From: Nymphaea colorata
Lineage: Eukaryota > Streptophyta > Magnoliopsida > Nymphaeales > Nymphaeaceae
Length of the DNA: 64,000 nucleotides
Reading direction: 5' to 3'
NCBI RefSeq assembly: GCF_008831285.2
Contig: NC_045140.1
Coordinates: forward strand, 13,844,233-13,908,232
The position numbers were made by a program, and so were the translations under genes. Below are positions 14,578 through 27,200 of the stretch, piece after piece (position 1 is the first letter of the stretch; each line of letters opens with the position of its first letter). Below the pieces are notes generated by a model that did not search any database, was not told the origin of the DNA, and saw only the letters and a list, made by a program, of their open reading frames with translations.

Positions 14578-16728
14578 TAATATCCCATGCATATATTTGA
14601 CCTAAGTTGATTATATGAAAGTACAATTTTCAAAAATCATAGTTAAGACCCTAATCCTTAGTTTAAACCTACTTAAAGCCCTAGTTTTTTCTCAATATCA
14701 TAACCAAGACTTGACTTATTGAGTCCACAACCACGTGCTTGGATCTAACCTATGGCAAAACCCCAATTAGGTTAATTGAAACCTTGGGCAAGTTAAACCT
14801 AAAACCTGGTTAGGTCAAAACAAAACAATTGTTAGTTTTGACTTGTAGATCTTACAAAAATTGGAGCTAGATCTACATGAATTGGATGTAAATATTGGAT
14901 TTGAAATTAGATACCCAATCATATTTGAATTTTATAAAGTATATATGATTTGGATCAAAGAAATTTGATTATTGAACCCAAATCTTTGAAAATTGGATTC
15001 TGGATTTGGATTTCATATCAACATTTTGGATTTGGATTAAGTTTTCAAGCCCATATTCTAAGCCTTAGACCTCAAAACCCTAAATCCCTAAAAGTGGATC
15101 ATTGGACTTCATTTCATATTTATATGATGAAGTTTCAATCAAAAATCATTTGTGAAATGAATGATATCTATGTCAAAACCAAGTATCTGGATCAATTATT
15201 GAACATTTGGATCATATGTTGAGAATTCGGGTTTGAACTATGACTCAAAATCTTTCTAGGTCGACGTCTCAAGCTCAAAGGCTATAGCTCAATTATGTTT
15301 GATAGTTTTGCATGCATTCATATCAAATCTAGGAACTGACTCTTTGCATGGATCTATCATTATGCAGATCATGAACTATGCCACCTAATTCAAGTACTTC
15401 TAGTTCATGCTCTCTAATTTTGACGATTGCTTAGTTTTCTAAAACTCTTTCATTTTCAAATTCAAGATATCTTTTTGCATTTAGATCTAATGGCAATCAC
15501 ATTTTGGGACCTTAAAGACTTAATCTAGTCCTTGATCTAATTACTTTTCTTAAAGGTGGCATAAACGATCAAATCTTGTACCGATGAGTCGAGTCCTATC
15601 TCTATGGATTTCCACAATGAGAATATAGTGGCAAGTTAATATTTGGTCGTTCTTTTCATCCCATATGAATGGTCATGACATGCAAGATCACGAAATTTTA
15701 CAATGTCAATTGAAGTGGTGCTGTGATGAAATTTGCCTTTGTTTTGGCTCCGTTAAGTATCAAAGGTATACAATATGATTGCTGCCCTACCCTTAGAGCC
15801 ACTTAGGAGTATTCATGCTTTTTGTGTGTTGTTTAGGACTTAAAATTGAGAATGTTCATTCATGTTCACATATGTTCAAATCAAATACATCCATTCTTAA
15901 TTTAGATGTTGATTGAAAACAATGTTTCTCTCTTATTATTTTAATCTTCATCTTAGGTCATTGCATTAGAGTCTTTTGTTTGCAACATGTGTTCATACTT
16001 CCCTTACTACATACTTGTGGAAAATAGCCCTTTATATAGGTAAGAATCAATGGAGAATGAGAAACCCCAACTTGTAGAACCCATTGGAGGAGTCTATGTC
16101 ACGTGCATTGGATTTTATCTAAGTATATCAGCATATCTTGTTATTGATTTTGAAAAATGATAAAAATCCAATGCATATGTCCAAGCCTATTTCAAAACAA
16201 TCATGCTGAAATTGTGTCTCTAGCGAATGCTGTATTCAAATGTATTAACCTTGTTTCATGGTTGTTTGATGAATGCATATTTCATAAAGATTAAAAAAAT
16301 TGGACGTAGCTCTCAAAATGTCCTCCATTTTGCCATGGCAAAGCTGTCTAAAATTTTAAAACTCAGTCATCCTGCCGCTTACTGTTTATCCTAGTCTTCT
16401 CTAAGCCAAACATGTTTGTCATTTGTTTTCTACTTCTTTTTGAGTCAATTTAGGTAGACACAATCAGTCCTAGTCTAGTTGGCCATTTGATATCTTGATC
16501 GACCTATCTGTCATGACCGCCACTATCTATCGTCTTCCAGACACCATGTACCAGACAAATTCCCACCATCACCTTGTATCCTATGAGGAGATCCAAGTGT
16601 TGTGATCTTCTTCACTAACGTTTCCTATCCTAGGATGGTATTCAGAGTCTATAGCAGTTTCTAACAACATATCCCGTGTACCTTTGATCAGTAAGGGTTG
16701 AAGACGGTCAACTCACAAAAAAGAGATG
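14578..16728. other. Noncoding repeat-derived DNA between a microsatellite and a decayed Gypsy element
   Basis: I see no supported gene. The 14.88-15.2 kb part is dense in TTGGATT-type words on one strand, like blocks at 11.1 and 19.8 kb. It probably belongs to the same old Gypsy element whose pol remnant follows. Confidence 0.4.
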
Positions 16729-16854
16729 AACAAACCATTAATTCAAGCACTAGCTGAGAGATGGAACCCCTACATGAGCACATTCTACTTCTCAAGTGGA
16801 AAAATGATGCCACTCATGGATGAGTTCTTAGATATTCGTGCATCCTCAATATAG
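16729..16854 (+). pseudogene. Plant-mobile-domain (PMD)-like fragment in a Gypsy relic
   Basis: One frame reads IQALAERWNPYMSTFYF, then SSGKMMPLMDEFLDI, ending at a stop. The pattern A-L-x-E-R-W, then T-F-x-F, then G-x-M-x-P-x-x-D-x-x-x-x-L is characteristic of the plant mobile domain, found in MAIN/MAIL-type host proteins, some Mutator-like transposons and some Ty3/Gypsy elements. It lies about 130 bases upstream of an RNase H remnant on the same strand, so it most likely belongs to a Gypsy element that carries an extra PMD frame. It is too short and broken to act as a protein. Confidence 0.55.
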
Positions 16855-16984
16855 CAAGTATGATGAGAGATTTGGTGGAGTGTCAGTCCTTGGTCAATAA
16901 AGGCTTAGTGAACTACAAGAAATCCTCCTACTTTAATTCGAAAAGGAAATCGTACTATGTTCTCTTAGGCTAGATTTTGTTTGC

Positions 16985-17760
16985 ACACACAACATGGTAG
17001 AATATGAAGCTTTTATTCAAGGCCACAAGGTACTATTGGAATTCATCGTTAAATTGCTTAAGGAGATTCTCTTCTTATTGTAAATCAAGTCAATGAAGAA
17101 TGGAATGGAAAGGATCCTAAACTCATGCCATATCAAGAGATGACCAAAGCACTAGCTGAGACAATTAGATGAATTTCAATTTCTCCACATCAAAAGAAAA
17201 TTCAACCAATTTGCAGATGGTCTAGCTAGCCTAGGCTTCATTATCACCTTCAAGATATATAAACCTTGCAGAGCAAGGCTGATCAAGCCAGCTTATGAAA
17301 TGTCAAAGCAAGTCAACCAAATGGAATCAAAAGAAGCACCATGGTATCAGAACATAAAGAACTACTTGGAGACCTGGGACTTCCCTCATGATATGTCCAA
17401 AGTGGAGTATCAAGCCATTCAAAGAATGTCTAATTGATATTTTATACTTGTCAAAACTTATACATGAGATGCTTCAGTGCAAAATATTACAGATTTTTAG
17501 ACAAAGATGAAGCACATGAGGTTATCAAAGAAACACATGAAGGAATATGCAATGGTCACATAGGCTACCAAACTCTTACCAAGCAACTCATTAGAGCATC
17601 CTATTATTGGTGAACCATCCAGCAAAATTTTCATAGATATATCTCAAGAGGTGCTTCAAATGCTAAATTCATGTTGACTCCATTCTTTCACCAGCTGCAT
17701 ATTTATGCTCAGTGGTTTCACTATGGCCTTTTTCAATGTGCGATGTTATAAGGCTAGGAA
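16985..17760 (+). mobile_element. Decayed Ty3/Gypsy pol: RNase H and start of integrase
   Basis: Conserved pieces appear in order but in shifting frames. First comes NMVEYEAFIQGHKVLLEF (the N-x-x-E-Y-E-A core of the plant Gypsy RNase H), then a V-N-Q-V-N-E-E-W stretch and a P-Y-Q-E-M-x-K-A-L-A helix. Then come A-D-G-L-A-S-L, a P-W-Y-Q-N-I-K-N-Y-L linker (17,340-17,370), and an integrase H-x-G-x-x-x-G-H-I-G zinc-finger start (17,527-17,560) followed by R-A-S-Y-Y-W. Several stops and frameshifts interrupt it. The P-W-Y-x-x-I-x-N-Y-L linker is typical of the Tat branch. I could not delimit LTRs. A TATA-like TATAAATA at about 18,866 may mark an LTR promoter. Confidence 0.75.
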
Positions 17761-20640
17761 CATCCTAAATTTTCACAAGTCCAAATTGTCATTTTACCTT
17801 TCACCATGATGGCCATTTTTTCAAAGACCAAATTTCAAGAACAAATGGTCATCTCTAAGCCAAACAAGCACTTTTTATACTAGCATTGAACACCTAAACC
17901 AAAACTACCTAGGTCGTATCATTATGCCCCTGCATCTTGGTATCTCAACCTAAAAAATAAGGATTTTTTATCAAAAATTTGAGAATTGCCTAATATTTGA
18001 GCAATAAAGTCATTTCTCAATTTACATAACCCTAAGAATTGCTACGTCTGTCTAAAGTCAACTCCTGAAACTTACAAACTATGATCTTTAGCTCAACCAA
18101 TTCAAAACGTGTTTACCTTAATTGAGAAAAATATGTATTTCACTTATTTTGGTCACTCAGCCCAAGTATTAGTCATATACTAACTTGCAGATTGCTACTG
18201 TTTTTTCTCTCTACTGTTTTCAAGAGTTTGAGTTGAATTTAAGTTGAACTCGATAAAGTGAGCTAAAATGAAGTTAGGACCATGTTTGACCATGCATAAA
18301 TCAAGCTTCCTTTAGCCTGGTTTGAGTTCATTCATCCTGATGAGCTCAATTTAGTTTTGAGTGTTTTTTTTTTCTCCTATTTTCAGTGGTTTGAGCTGAA
18401 TTTGAGTTCAACTCGATAGAGTGACCTGAAACTTTTCTCACGTTTTGCTTAATGTCAATTTACACATAAGCACTTGGAACATGTGAAATTTTTTGTTGAG
18501 CCTCCGACCCAGATGGAATCGAATTGGTATCTGTATGTGGTGGAATGAATATTTTTCCAATTCGTATCAAAGTTTTAGAATAAGGTTTTAAATGTGTGTT
18601 TTCTCCTCTTCATACTCTCATGTCATTTGTCCTCCATGCTCCATGTCAATCCAAATACTTCATCAAAAATCGATTAGTACTTCTTTATGCACATGTGGTT
18701 TTTGTATATTCGAATAGAGAATCCAAACAAGAGTGCAGCGAACATTTTTCTGCTCAAAAATACATTTTAACCCAAAGTTTTGTGCTTCTGAAAGGAGATA
18801 GAGGGTCTATGAGTTTAGTATTAGATCTAAAATCTCAAGAGGGGTTCCCCATTGTCTCTCTCCTATAAATAAAGCTCTCATCTTCCTCTTTCAACACACA
18901 CATTTGCGCTATTCTTAGAGAAGTTCAAAAAAGTTGGTAAATTTTCAATGGGGTACTCAAAAAAAGGTTTAGCTCAAAACAAGTTAAATTAAGAGTCTTT
19001 GGTCAAAATCTTGGTTCGGGCTGCATAAGCTCTCAACCTAAACCCAACCATACTCAGTGTAGGGATTGTGAGAGCATTTTCAGCCGAGGCATCAACTTAA
19101 GGTAATTGTTTTTTCCCTCTTCTTTCTTTTTCATTTTTAGCATGTTTAGTTTAGTTTTCTTTTTGTTTTTAGCATGTCTAGTTTGTTTTCTTAGTTGCTT
19201 TAATAATATTATAGTTTTAACAAGTTTATTTTATATTTAATTTTACTATTTTTAGGGTAGGCATGGGGCCTAGTAGGCCCCTCTCTTCCTTGGCTCTTTC
19301 TTTCATGTTTTTGTTTATTTAGTTTTTACTTAAAATTGTGCATATAGAATACAGTTTTATTTACATGCTTTCTTTAATCATGTATTGCACCTTTATTTTA
19401 ACATGCATTGAACCACCCTATGTGCATCGGCTAAGGTATGTGAAAACTTGAATCTATAATGCTCCTCATATAAGAATTATTTCAAATCATAGTATGAAAT
19501 GTTTTAAAAATGCAATCTATTTAAATGATTTCAAAACCCTAGGTCATGTAAGCTTGGAGTCCAAGCCTAACTCAATTCTCTAAAACCTAGTTCAGACCAG
19601 TGTGAGAGCTTAACGTATGAAAATAGTCCTATAACCTAGATCTAGTCAAACTCCTTTAAACACACATTCATATGAATTGAATGACGTATATATCATGTAG
19701 CACATGATTTGACCAAGTCCCAACCTACTTATTATAGCCAAACCCTATGTAGGGAGACTGAACCCAGTTTTTTCAACCAACTTACCCCTAGTCCATTTGG
19801 TTCTTAGATCTCAATTCCAAGTATTGGATTCAAATATTTAACCTCATGTGGATCTAAACCATGACATTAACCCTAGTCTAACATACTTGGATTTGGATCT
19901 CAAGTATTGAATTTTATATCCGAAGTATTAGATTTTTTTATCATGAATTATGGATATTAGTTGTCAAATGTTGGATCACAAGTCTTAGATTTTGGATCAT
20001 GGATTTTAGATTTTGGATTTTGAATCAGATTTCACATATCAGTCTCAGGTCATAAATCTCAGATTATGAATTATGGATTTCGGATTTCAGCTCATAGATT
20101 TTTTATCTTATATTTCATATCTTCGAAGTTATATTTCAGAACTTGGATTTTGGATTGACTTAAAAGCAACTTGGATCTAGGATTGACTTAAAAGCAAATG
20201 AGTATTTGTTCATAAACTTGAGATCAATCCCTACAAAATCAAACCCAAATACAATATTTTAAATCATGTAATCATCAAATTTGGATCTATCCTTTCGGAA
20301 TTTGGATCTTAAAAGTTCCAATCATGAATACATGATCAAATTTACTGGATCTTTGACTTTGGATTTTGGATCATGAGTCTCAATTACATAAAATGATATT
20401 GTGACTTCTATAACATTTCTTATTTCAAATTTGTTATTAAGGGGAATATAAATACCCCATGTTTCTTTTTGTGTAGTTAGCTGTTGTTGATTGAGAAAAA
20501 AACTTCTATTTTTGTTAACCCATTCATTAGTTTAATTAATTCTTTTATTATTTTTGTTTCTCAAATTGTTTGATCATGAATTAGAAAAGGAGTCTTCGTC
20601 TCCACTGCATCAAACTTTGGTATTTGATTCGTCTTTTCTG
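17761..20640. other. Probable remains of Gypsy internal or LTR sequence, including a TTGGAT-rich block
   Basis: No gene is supported. The stretch around 18,850-18,960 has a TATAAATA box, a CT-rich leader and an ACACACA stretch, as seen in LTR promoters. From about 19,790 to 20,400 the sequence is saturated with variants of GGATTTTGGATC and TTGGATT. It resembles an imperfect, long-diverged short-unit repeat. There is no polyprotein signal. Confidence 0.4.
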
Positions 20641-23185
20641 GATCACTTGTACTAGCCCACTGCCCAATGAAGAGTCATAAGGGCTAGTAGGAAAGCAACA
20701 GAGAACCGATCATAACTTTGTTGCAGAGCTTCCGAATCACAATGCAAGAACAGATGGGAATGATGGTTGGTCAAATGCCAGAATACATGAATATTGTGGC
20801 AAGAGAACTTGCAGTTGCTGGCTGATTCAATGGGAAGATTGCAGACCACAATGTGAAGAGCACGTTCAAAAGCTTAAGAAGCTGCATAATGAAATGAATG
20901 GAGATTTGTGATTTTAGAGAAAAACCCATGAAAGAAAAATAATGGACGATACCCCACCAGTCGATTTTGATCATCAAGAGGTGCCACCAGAAACCCATGC
21001 ATCATATTCATCTAGCACAGTCACGCAGTGCTGTCACCGACCATTGAGGACAACTACTGTCAGATCGGAGCCGTTACATACCAAGAAGTTGAGTTGTTTG
21101 ACATTTGTCTGGCAACTCCCGACCATACAAGGTACGCCCTTTTATGACTTATTCTCAAAGACTACATCCATGCCCAGATTGAGCCTCAAAGAGGGGTAGT
21201 GTCGAGCCCCTGCCAGATCGAATGGGCTAGGGCATGACCCCCAAGTCGGTCTGGACCCAAATTTTTGGGGGCAAAATCTCCTCATAGTACTCGAATGAAG
21301 ATTATCAATCCAACTTCGATGGGTTTGAGCCTGAATTTGGACCGATGCTCCCTTGGGGATCAAGTGGACCAAAATTAGTATTATGCATGCCTCTTCTCTC
21401 TTGAGGCCGAATCAAGACCCGGGCCCAATTCAAACCTAATATTTTGTTCTAATACGGTTCTATGTTTCTATTCTCAGCCAAATCTCGAAAGCAATTTAGC
21501 TTTGAGCATGGCCAAAATAAGGCCGCACATTTTGCATCCAGAGCCCATTTAGACCAGACCTGTATCCGACAAGATCTTTCTTAGATCCCACCCATTCCAA
21601 TCTGGGTCAATAACTTAATTTGATTCCTGATCTGGTCAAAACTTTTCAATCAGATCGAAACCCGTTTTCAGCCCATTTCTAAATTTACGTGTGTGCGTAC
21701 GTTTTTAGTTGAGAGGTGAGACCCATGGAAGTCGCAAGAAGCTCAGGTGGGGACAGCACACTGCACCATGAAGGGACCTCCATTGTGCTTTTGTGTCTTT
21801 ATTCCCATCTCTTCCTAAAGGTGTTAACCTAGCTGCACTTTGTTCAGGTGGGTCCAGACCCTGACCTAACGTGGAGGCTCGGTGGAACTCACTATTCTAA
21901 TTTTTTTTTTTTTTATGTTTTTTTCAGTTGAAAGTTTTTCATATCCTTGTTTGAAGTTGGGTAAACGTAAAACGTCGGTATATAATATTGATCTTATGGG
22001 ATTAAAAGTTGAGCATGTCAAATATTCATTTGGGAATACCTTGCAAAGCTATCTTGGTGACCCTAAAATTGTTTGCCAAACTCGTAAGTTTAATTCAAAA
22101 TCAAACCTGAGGCTCGTATTTCTGATTGATTCAAGAAACTAACAATCTTGCATCATTTATGCGCGAAACGCAATATTCCAACTCTTCTTAACATTAAAAA
22201 CAAATGATGGAGTTCAAATCTATATAAAAGTGAGGATTTGAGATCCTTAGTGTGCAGCCAAAGCCTCATTTGAGATCCGATCGGAGGGAAGTCTGGCCTC
22301 AAATCCTCAGAGATGAGATCCCCATTGATCTCAAATCACCTCGGATCTCAGACCCAATGCAAACAAATGCCCCCCTAAATGCCCAAACTGAATAGATCTG
22401 ATGTGCCAGTTGAACTTTACTATAATTTTAAAATTAACGGTCTTAAGTTTCTTAATTCATAAAGATCAGATCTAACTTCACGTTTTTCAATTCCAAAAAG
22501 TCAAAAAAAATTATGTTTATACCATATTTTAAAAGTAACAAGGAGACCTTTAATTTGAAAAATGCTCACAAAATATTATTTATACAGTCTATAATTGTTT
22601 CTAGAACTTATAGACGTAGATAGTTGGTGAAAGTAAGACTAATAAATGAGTCGTTAAGATCTGATTATCAACTTTTAACGAGATTCATGCAGTTACACCT
22701 GATAAAATCCAAATTCGAGTCTAAAATTGCATGTGGTTCTGCTCTGGTTATAACAAAACTGAAACCTTTTACCCATGTCAAATCCAGATCCAAGTTGTGA
22801 AGTTTCAATTCTAAGTTCACCTGTCATTAAAGAATATCATATTAAATTGGATATTGTAAACCAAGAATTTGACCTGGCTTCCAACCATTTACATTTCTAA
22901 CAAAGGCAAGATCATTTAACCTGACTTCCACAATTTAAATTTCTAGCAGGGGCATGATTCCTCTCTCGCATTGACATACTCTTTCCTGTGGCATTGAGAT
23001 AAATGAGGCCGAACAGTTCCCTCTCTGTGCAAAGGGAGAAAGAATTGGAGATTGAATTGTTCATATGTCTACTGCTCATGATTCATTTGTTAAAAATAGA
23101 AATCCTAACTGTCCATGTCGATAACGGAATATATACCTTTTGACATTAATATGTCTGAAATTTTGGCCCCATAATTTCAATTGTA
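20641..23185. other. Mixed repeat-derived intergenic DNA downstream of the sulfite oxidase gene
   Basis: 20,690-20,900 reads in one plus frame as a Met/Gln-rich peptide (MQEQMGMMVGQMPEYMNIV) that may be a gag or transposase relic. I could not place it. 21,200-21,450 has GC-richer LTR-like text. 22,200-22,380 contains repeated GAGATC/GATCTC words. None of the open frames here is convincing. Confidence 0.35.
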
Positions 23186-23463
23186 CACTATGTCACCTGT
23201 GTGCGGGGTGTGGGTGCGGGTGCCGGTGCGGCACATTTCAAAAAAATTAGGTGCGGCGGTGCGGTGAAGATATTTTATTAATATTAATAATAATAATATT
23301 ATTATTATTAATTTTTTGTAGAAATTAAATAACACAATTAAAATTATACATTTTATAGTAGTAATGAAAAAAAATAAAAAAAAAATGTTTGAAAAAAAAG
23401 CAAACAGATTGTTTTATGAAAGCCACCATTCTTTAGTCCTGTATCGTTTTTTTTTTAAAGAGA
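23186..23463 (+). repeat. Dispersed repeat with GC-rich head and TAA/TTA-rich body, copy A
   Basis: It begins CACTATGTCACCTGTGTG, has a G/C-rich head of GTGCGGGTGCCGGTGCGGCA type, then an ATTAATAATAATAATATTATT body. It ends GTCCTGTATCG plus a T-run. Its near-complete reverse-complement twin is at 52,719-52,980, and part of it recurs at 42,420-42,539. A further copy appears to be split by the Copia insertion at 24.1 kb. Class unknown; no target duplication was seen. It lies downstream of the sulfite oxidase stop codon. Confidence 0.75.
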
Positions 23464-23878
23464 ACAGAGTGTTGATTTCTTCAAAAAACCAGTTACACAT
23501 ATCACAATTGTTAATTTTGCATGACTATAAATAAGATCCACTGTGAGTAGTCCTCATCGAGTAATATAACATAATAACATGTACATGTACGAGAACTCGT
23601 CTGTGGGCATTTAAGAGCTTGTGTCACATTTTGATATTTCCACATGAACCAATAGGATCCGCAAATAAATGCAACCACTAAACCATCTAGAATCAGATCA
23701 ACCAAGGAACAACATGGAACCTTAAGAGCAAAAGCTTTTGGTATTCATCAAGCAAGCAACTATTTTCTGTTGGTAGTGCAACAAAACCCATTAGAGCAAG
23801 CAGGGGAATATGATGAATTTGAAAACTTACGTTTTCAAATATCACCACGCCTATCGTGTTTGCTGCTTAGTTACAAAA

Positions 23879-24183
23879 TTACAGATTGGAGCTTGCAATT
23901 GGTAAAGATGCATTCCGGACTCGAACTCTGTGCCATGAAGTATTTAGAACTCCTCTCAGGTTCCATATTTCTTCCACACTTTCTGGCTGAACATTTGCAG
24001 CTACGTCAACCTGCACCACAAGAAGGAAACCAAAGAACTTACTATGTGGCATTAAAAATGTGATTGGTGTTGCCACTCTTTAAGTCACAATATCACACAC
24101 GTGCCAGTGCGGGTGCAGGTATGGGTTGATAGAAATCTAGCACCAATATCTGTAACCAGAAAACAGCACTCACGCAGGAAGAT

Positions 24184-24231
<48 letters not shown>

Positions 24232-27200
24232 TGAAAACAAGAAGAAACTGAAGAGAAGAAGCCGTAGCCAAAATGGTTTGCACGGCCTCTATTTATAATC
24301 TCATTTCCAGAATTCTAAGACTCTCCAATCGTAGAATCCTAGGAGATTTCACAAGCTTCAAGGACATTAATTACATCATAGAAACCTAAGAGACTTCACA
24401 TATTACAAGGATATTAACTACAACATAGAATCATAGGAGACTTCCCATATAACAAGGATATTAACTACAACATAGAATCTTAGGAGACTCTTCACTTGTT
24501 ACAAGGACATTAAATATCTTAACACATTCTACAAGGAGGTGGAATCCTAAGAGACTCCTCTTCAACGTACTGGTGAAGGATTTATATTTTAACACCCTCC
24601 CTCAAGTTGTGCATGGTTTTGCACCATGTACAACTTGCCTTTTAGAAACCAGAATCGTTCCTTTGTTAATCCTTTTGTAAATAAGTCTGCAACTTGTTCA
24701 TCTGTACGAACATAAATAGGCTGAATCTCCTTGTCTTCCACCTTTTGTCTAACAAAGTGTTGATCAATCTCAATGTGCTTTGTTCGACATCAAAGGCAAT
24801 GTTAATAGCGCTTTGATTATCGCACATTAACATTGATGTTTTAATATTTTCTCCAATGTCTTCTAGCAAATGTCTAACCCATGTAACTTCAGTAGTACCT
24901 GCAGCCATGCATCTGTATTCAGCTTCAGTACTGGATCTTGCTACTGCCTTTTGCTTTCGACAACTCCAAGACACAAGATTACGTCCAATGAAAATACAAA
25001 AACCAGAAATGGACTTTCTTTGATCGGGATCTCCAGCCCAATCTGCATCTGTGAATGTCATAAGTTGATGTCCAGTAGTTATATTTTCACTCTTACCATA
25101 AACTAAGCCATCTCCTGCTGTCCCTTTAAAATATCTTAATATTCTTTTGACAGCATCCATGTGAGTATCTCTAGGTGCATGCATAAATTGAGATACTTGA
25201 TTCACAGCATATATAATATCTGGTCTAGTAAATGTAAGATATTGAAGTACCCCAACAATACTTCGATATTGCGTAGGATCTTCATATAACTCTCCATCTT
25301 GAGCACTTAGTGTTTGATTTAGAACACTAGGAGTTCCAACAGGCTTACAATCAGACATACCTGACTTTTTCAGCAGATCCAACGTGTATTTCTGTTGTGT
25401 CAATGTGAGGAGATTATTGTGCCTATCAATCTCCACTCCAAGAAAGAATCGTAAATCACCAAGCTCTTTCATTTTGAAGTTTTGCATCATCAAAACTTTA
25501 GCTTCTTCTATGTGTTTTTCTGAATTGCCTGTGATAACAATATCATCAACATATATAAGAAGTAAAGTAAATATGTTTTCCTTTCGATAAATGAAAAGAG
25601 AGTGATCTAGAGGACATCTCCGAAAACCACATTCTTGAATCTTGCAAGAGAAGCTGTCAAACCACGAACGTGAGGCCTGTTTAAGTCCATAAATAGATTT
25701 TCTTAGTTTGCAAACTCATGCATGAGAGTCTCCTTTCGTGTATCCTGGAGGTTGTTCCATATATCCTTCTTCCCTTAAATCACCATGAAGAAAAGCATTC
25801 TTCACGTCCATTTGATGTAGTCTCCATCCATATTCAACTGCCAATGATATAATCACGCGAATTGTTCCCATTTTGATCACAGGGCTGAATGTCTCATCAT
25901 AATCTTCTCCATATTGTTGTGTAAACCCTTTTGCTACTAACCTTGCTTTGTGTCTTTCTATGTTGCCGTCAGGTTTGTATTTAATTTTGTATACCCATTT
26001 GGAGCCCACTACGTTCTTTTCGTGTGGCCTCGGAACGATCTCCCATGTTCCACATTCATGCAAGGCATCCATTTCTTCTTTCATAGCCTTTCTCCAATGA
26101 TGTGATTTTGATGCTTGATCAAATGAAGTAGGTTCTTCCTCCTTGCCAACTTTTGCCATGAATAACTGAAAATCAAGTGATAAAGAATCATAGCTAACCC
26201 ACCTGTGAATGGGATGACGAATGCGTTGGGATCTTTTAAGGTGGGGCATGTTGTCTTCTTCACTGTGAGCATCTCTATCCCTTAGTCGTCGACTGTAGAT
26301 AAGACCCGAATACCGATGTGCATCGTTGCTTTGTTCTTCATTATTGTTTTCGTGATGACTTGATGATTGTGTTGGATCTTCTTGATTTTCACTTTGAGCC
26401 ATATCCGACGGTTGTATTGCTCTCTCTGAATCTTCACTTTGAGGCACATCATTTTCTATAACAGGATCTGCATTGAATAACTATGTACTGGTCCAGGGAT
26501 CATAAGATTCAATGGTCATAGGCATTTCATTTGTATTATCAAAACTATGTTCATCAAAAATGACATTTCTTGAAGTTTTGATACGTTTAGTTGTTGGATC
26601 ATAGCATCGAAAACCTTTATATTCATCAGTATATCCAACGAATCTACATTGAATAGCTTTGTCTTGAAACTTGTTCCTCAAGGCAGCATCAACGTGAACA
26701 TAGCATACACAACCAAAAACCTTCAAGTTCTTGTAATCAGGTTGTTTGCCTAAGAGTGTAAAATATGGCGATTTAAACATCATGAGTGTCATAGGCAAAC
26801 AATTTATTATGTATACAGCAGTATGGAAGGCTTCTGTCCACAAGGAAATGGGCACATTAGTATCATGCATCATGCTCATGGCGCTTTCAACTATATGTCG
26901 ATGTTTCCGCTCAACTACACCATTTTGTTGTGGTGTGTAAGGGTAGGAAATTTGTCTAGTTATCCCTTTTTCACGTAGAAATTCAATAAAATCAAGCGAG
27001 GAATATTCTCCCCCTCCATCACATTGAAAATGCACCACGTTGGATGAAAATTTAGTTTGAATCATGGCATAGAAGTTTCGAAATATGTGAGGTACTTCTT
27101 ATTTGTGTTTCATGAAGTAAATCCAGGTGAAACGTGAGTAAGAGTCAATTAATAAGACATAATATCTTGACCCAGACATAGAATCAATAGGGGCTGGCCC

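Noticed and set aside
22200-22380. GAGATC/GATCTC-rich segment as an inverted-repeat element
   Set aside because: Only one plausible terminus (ending in AAATGCCCCCC) is visible. No matching opposite end or target duplication was found.
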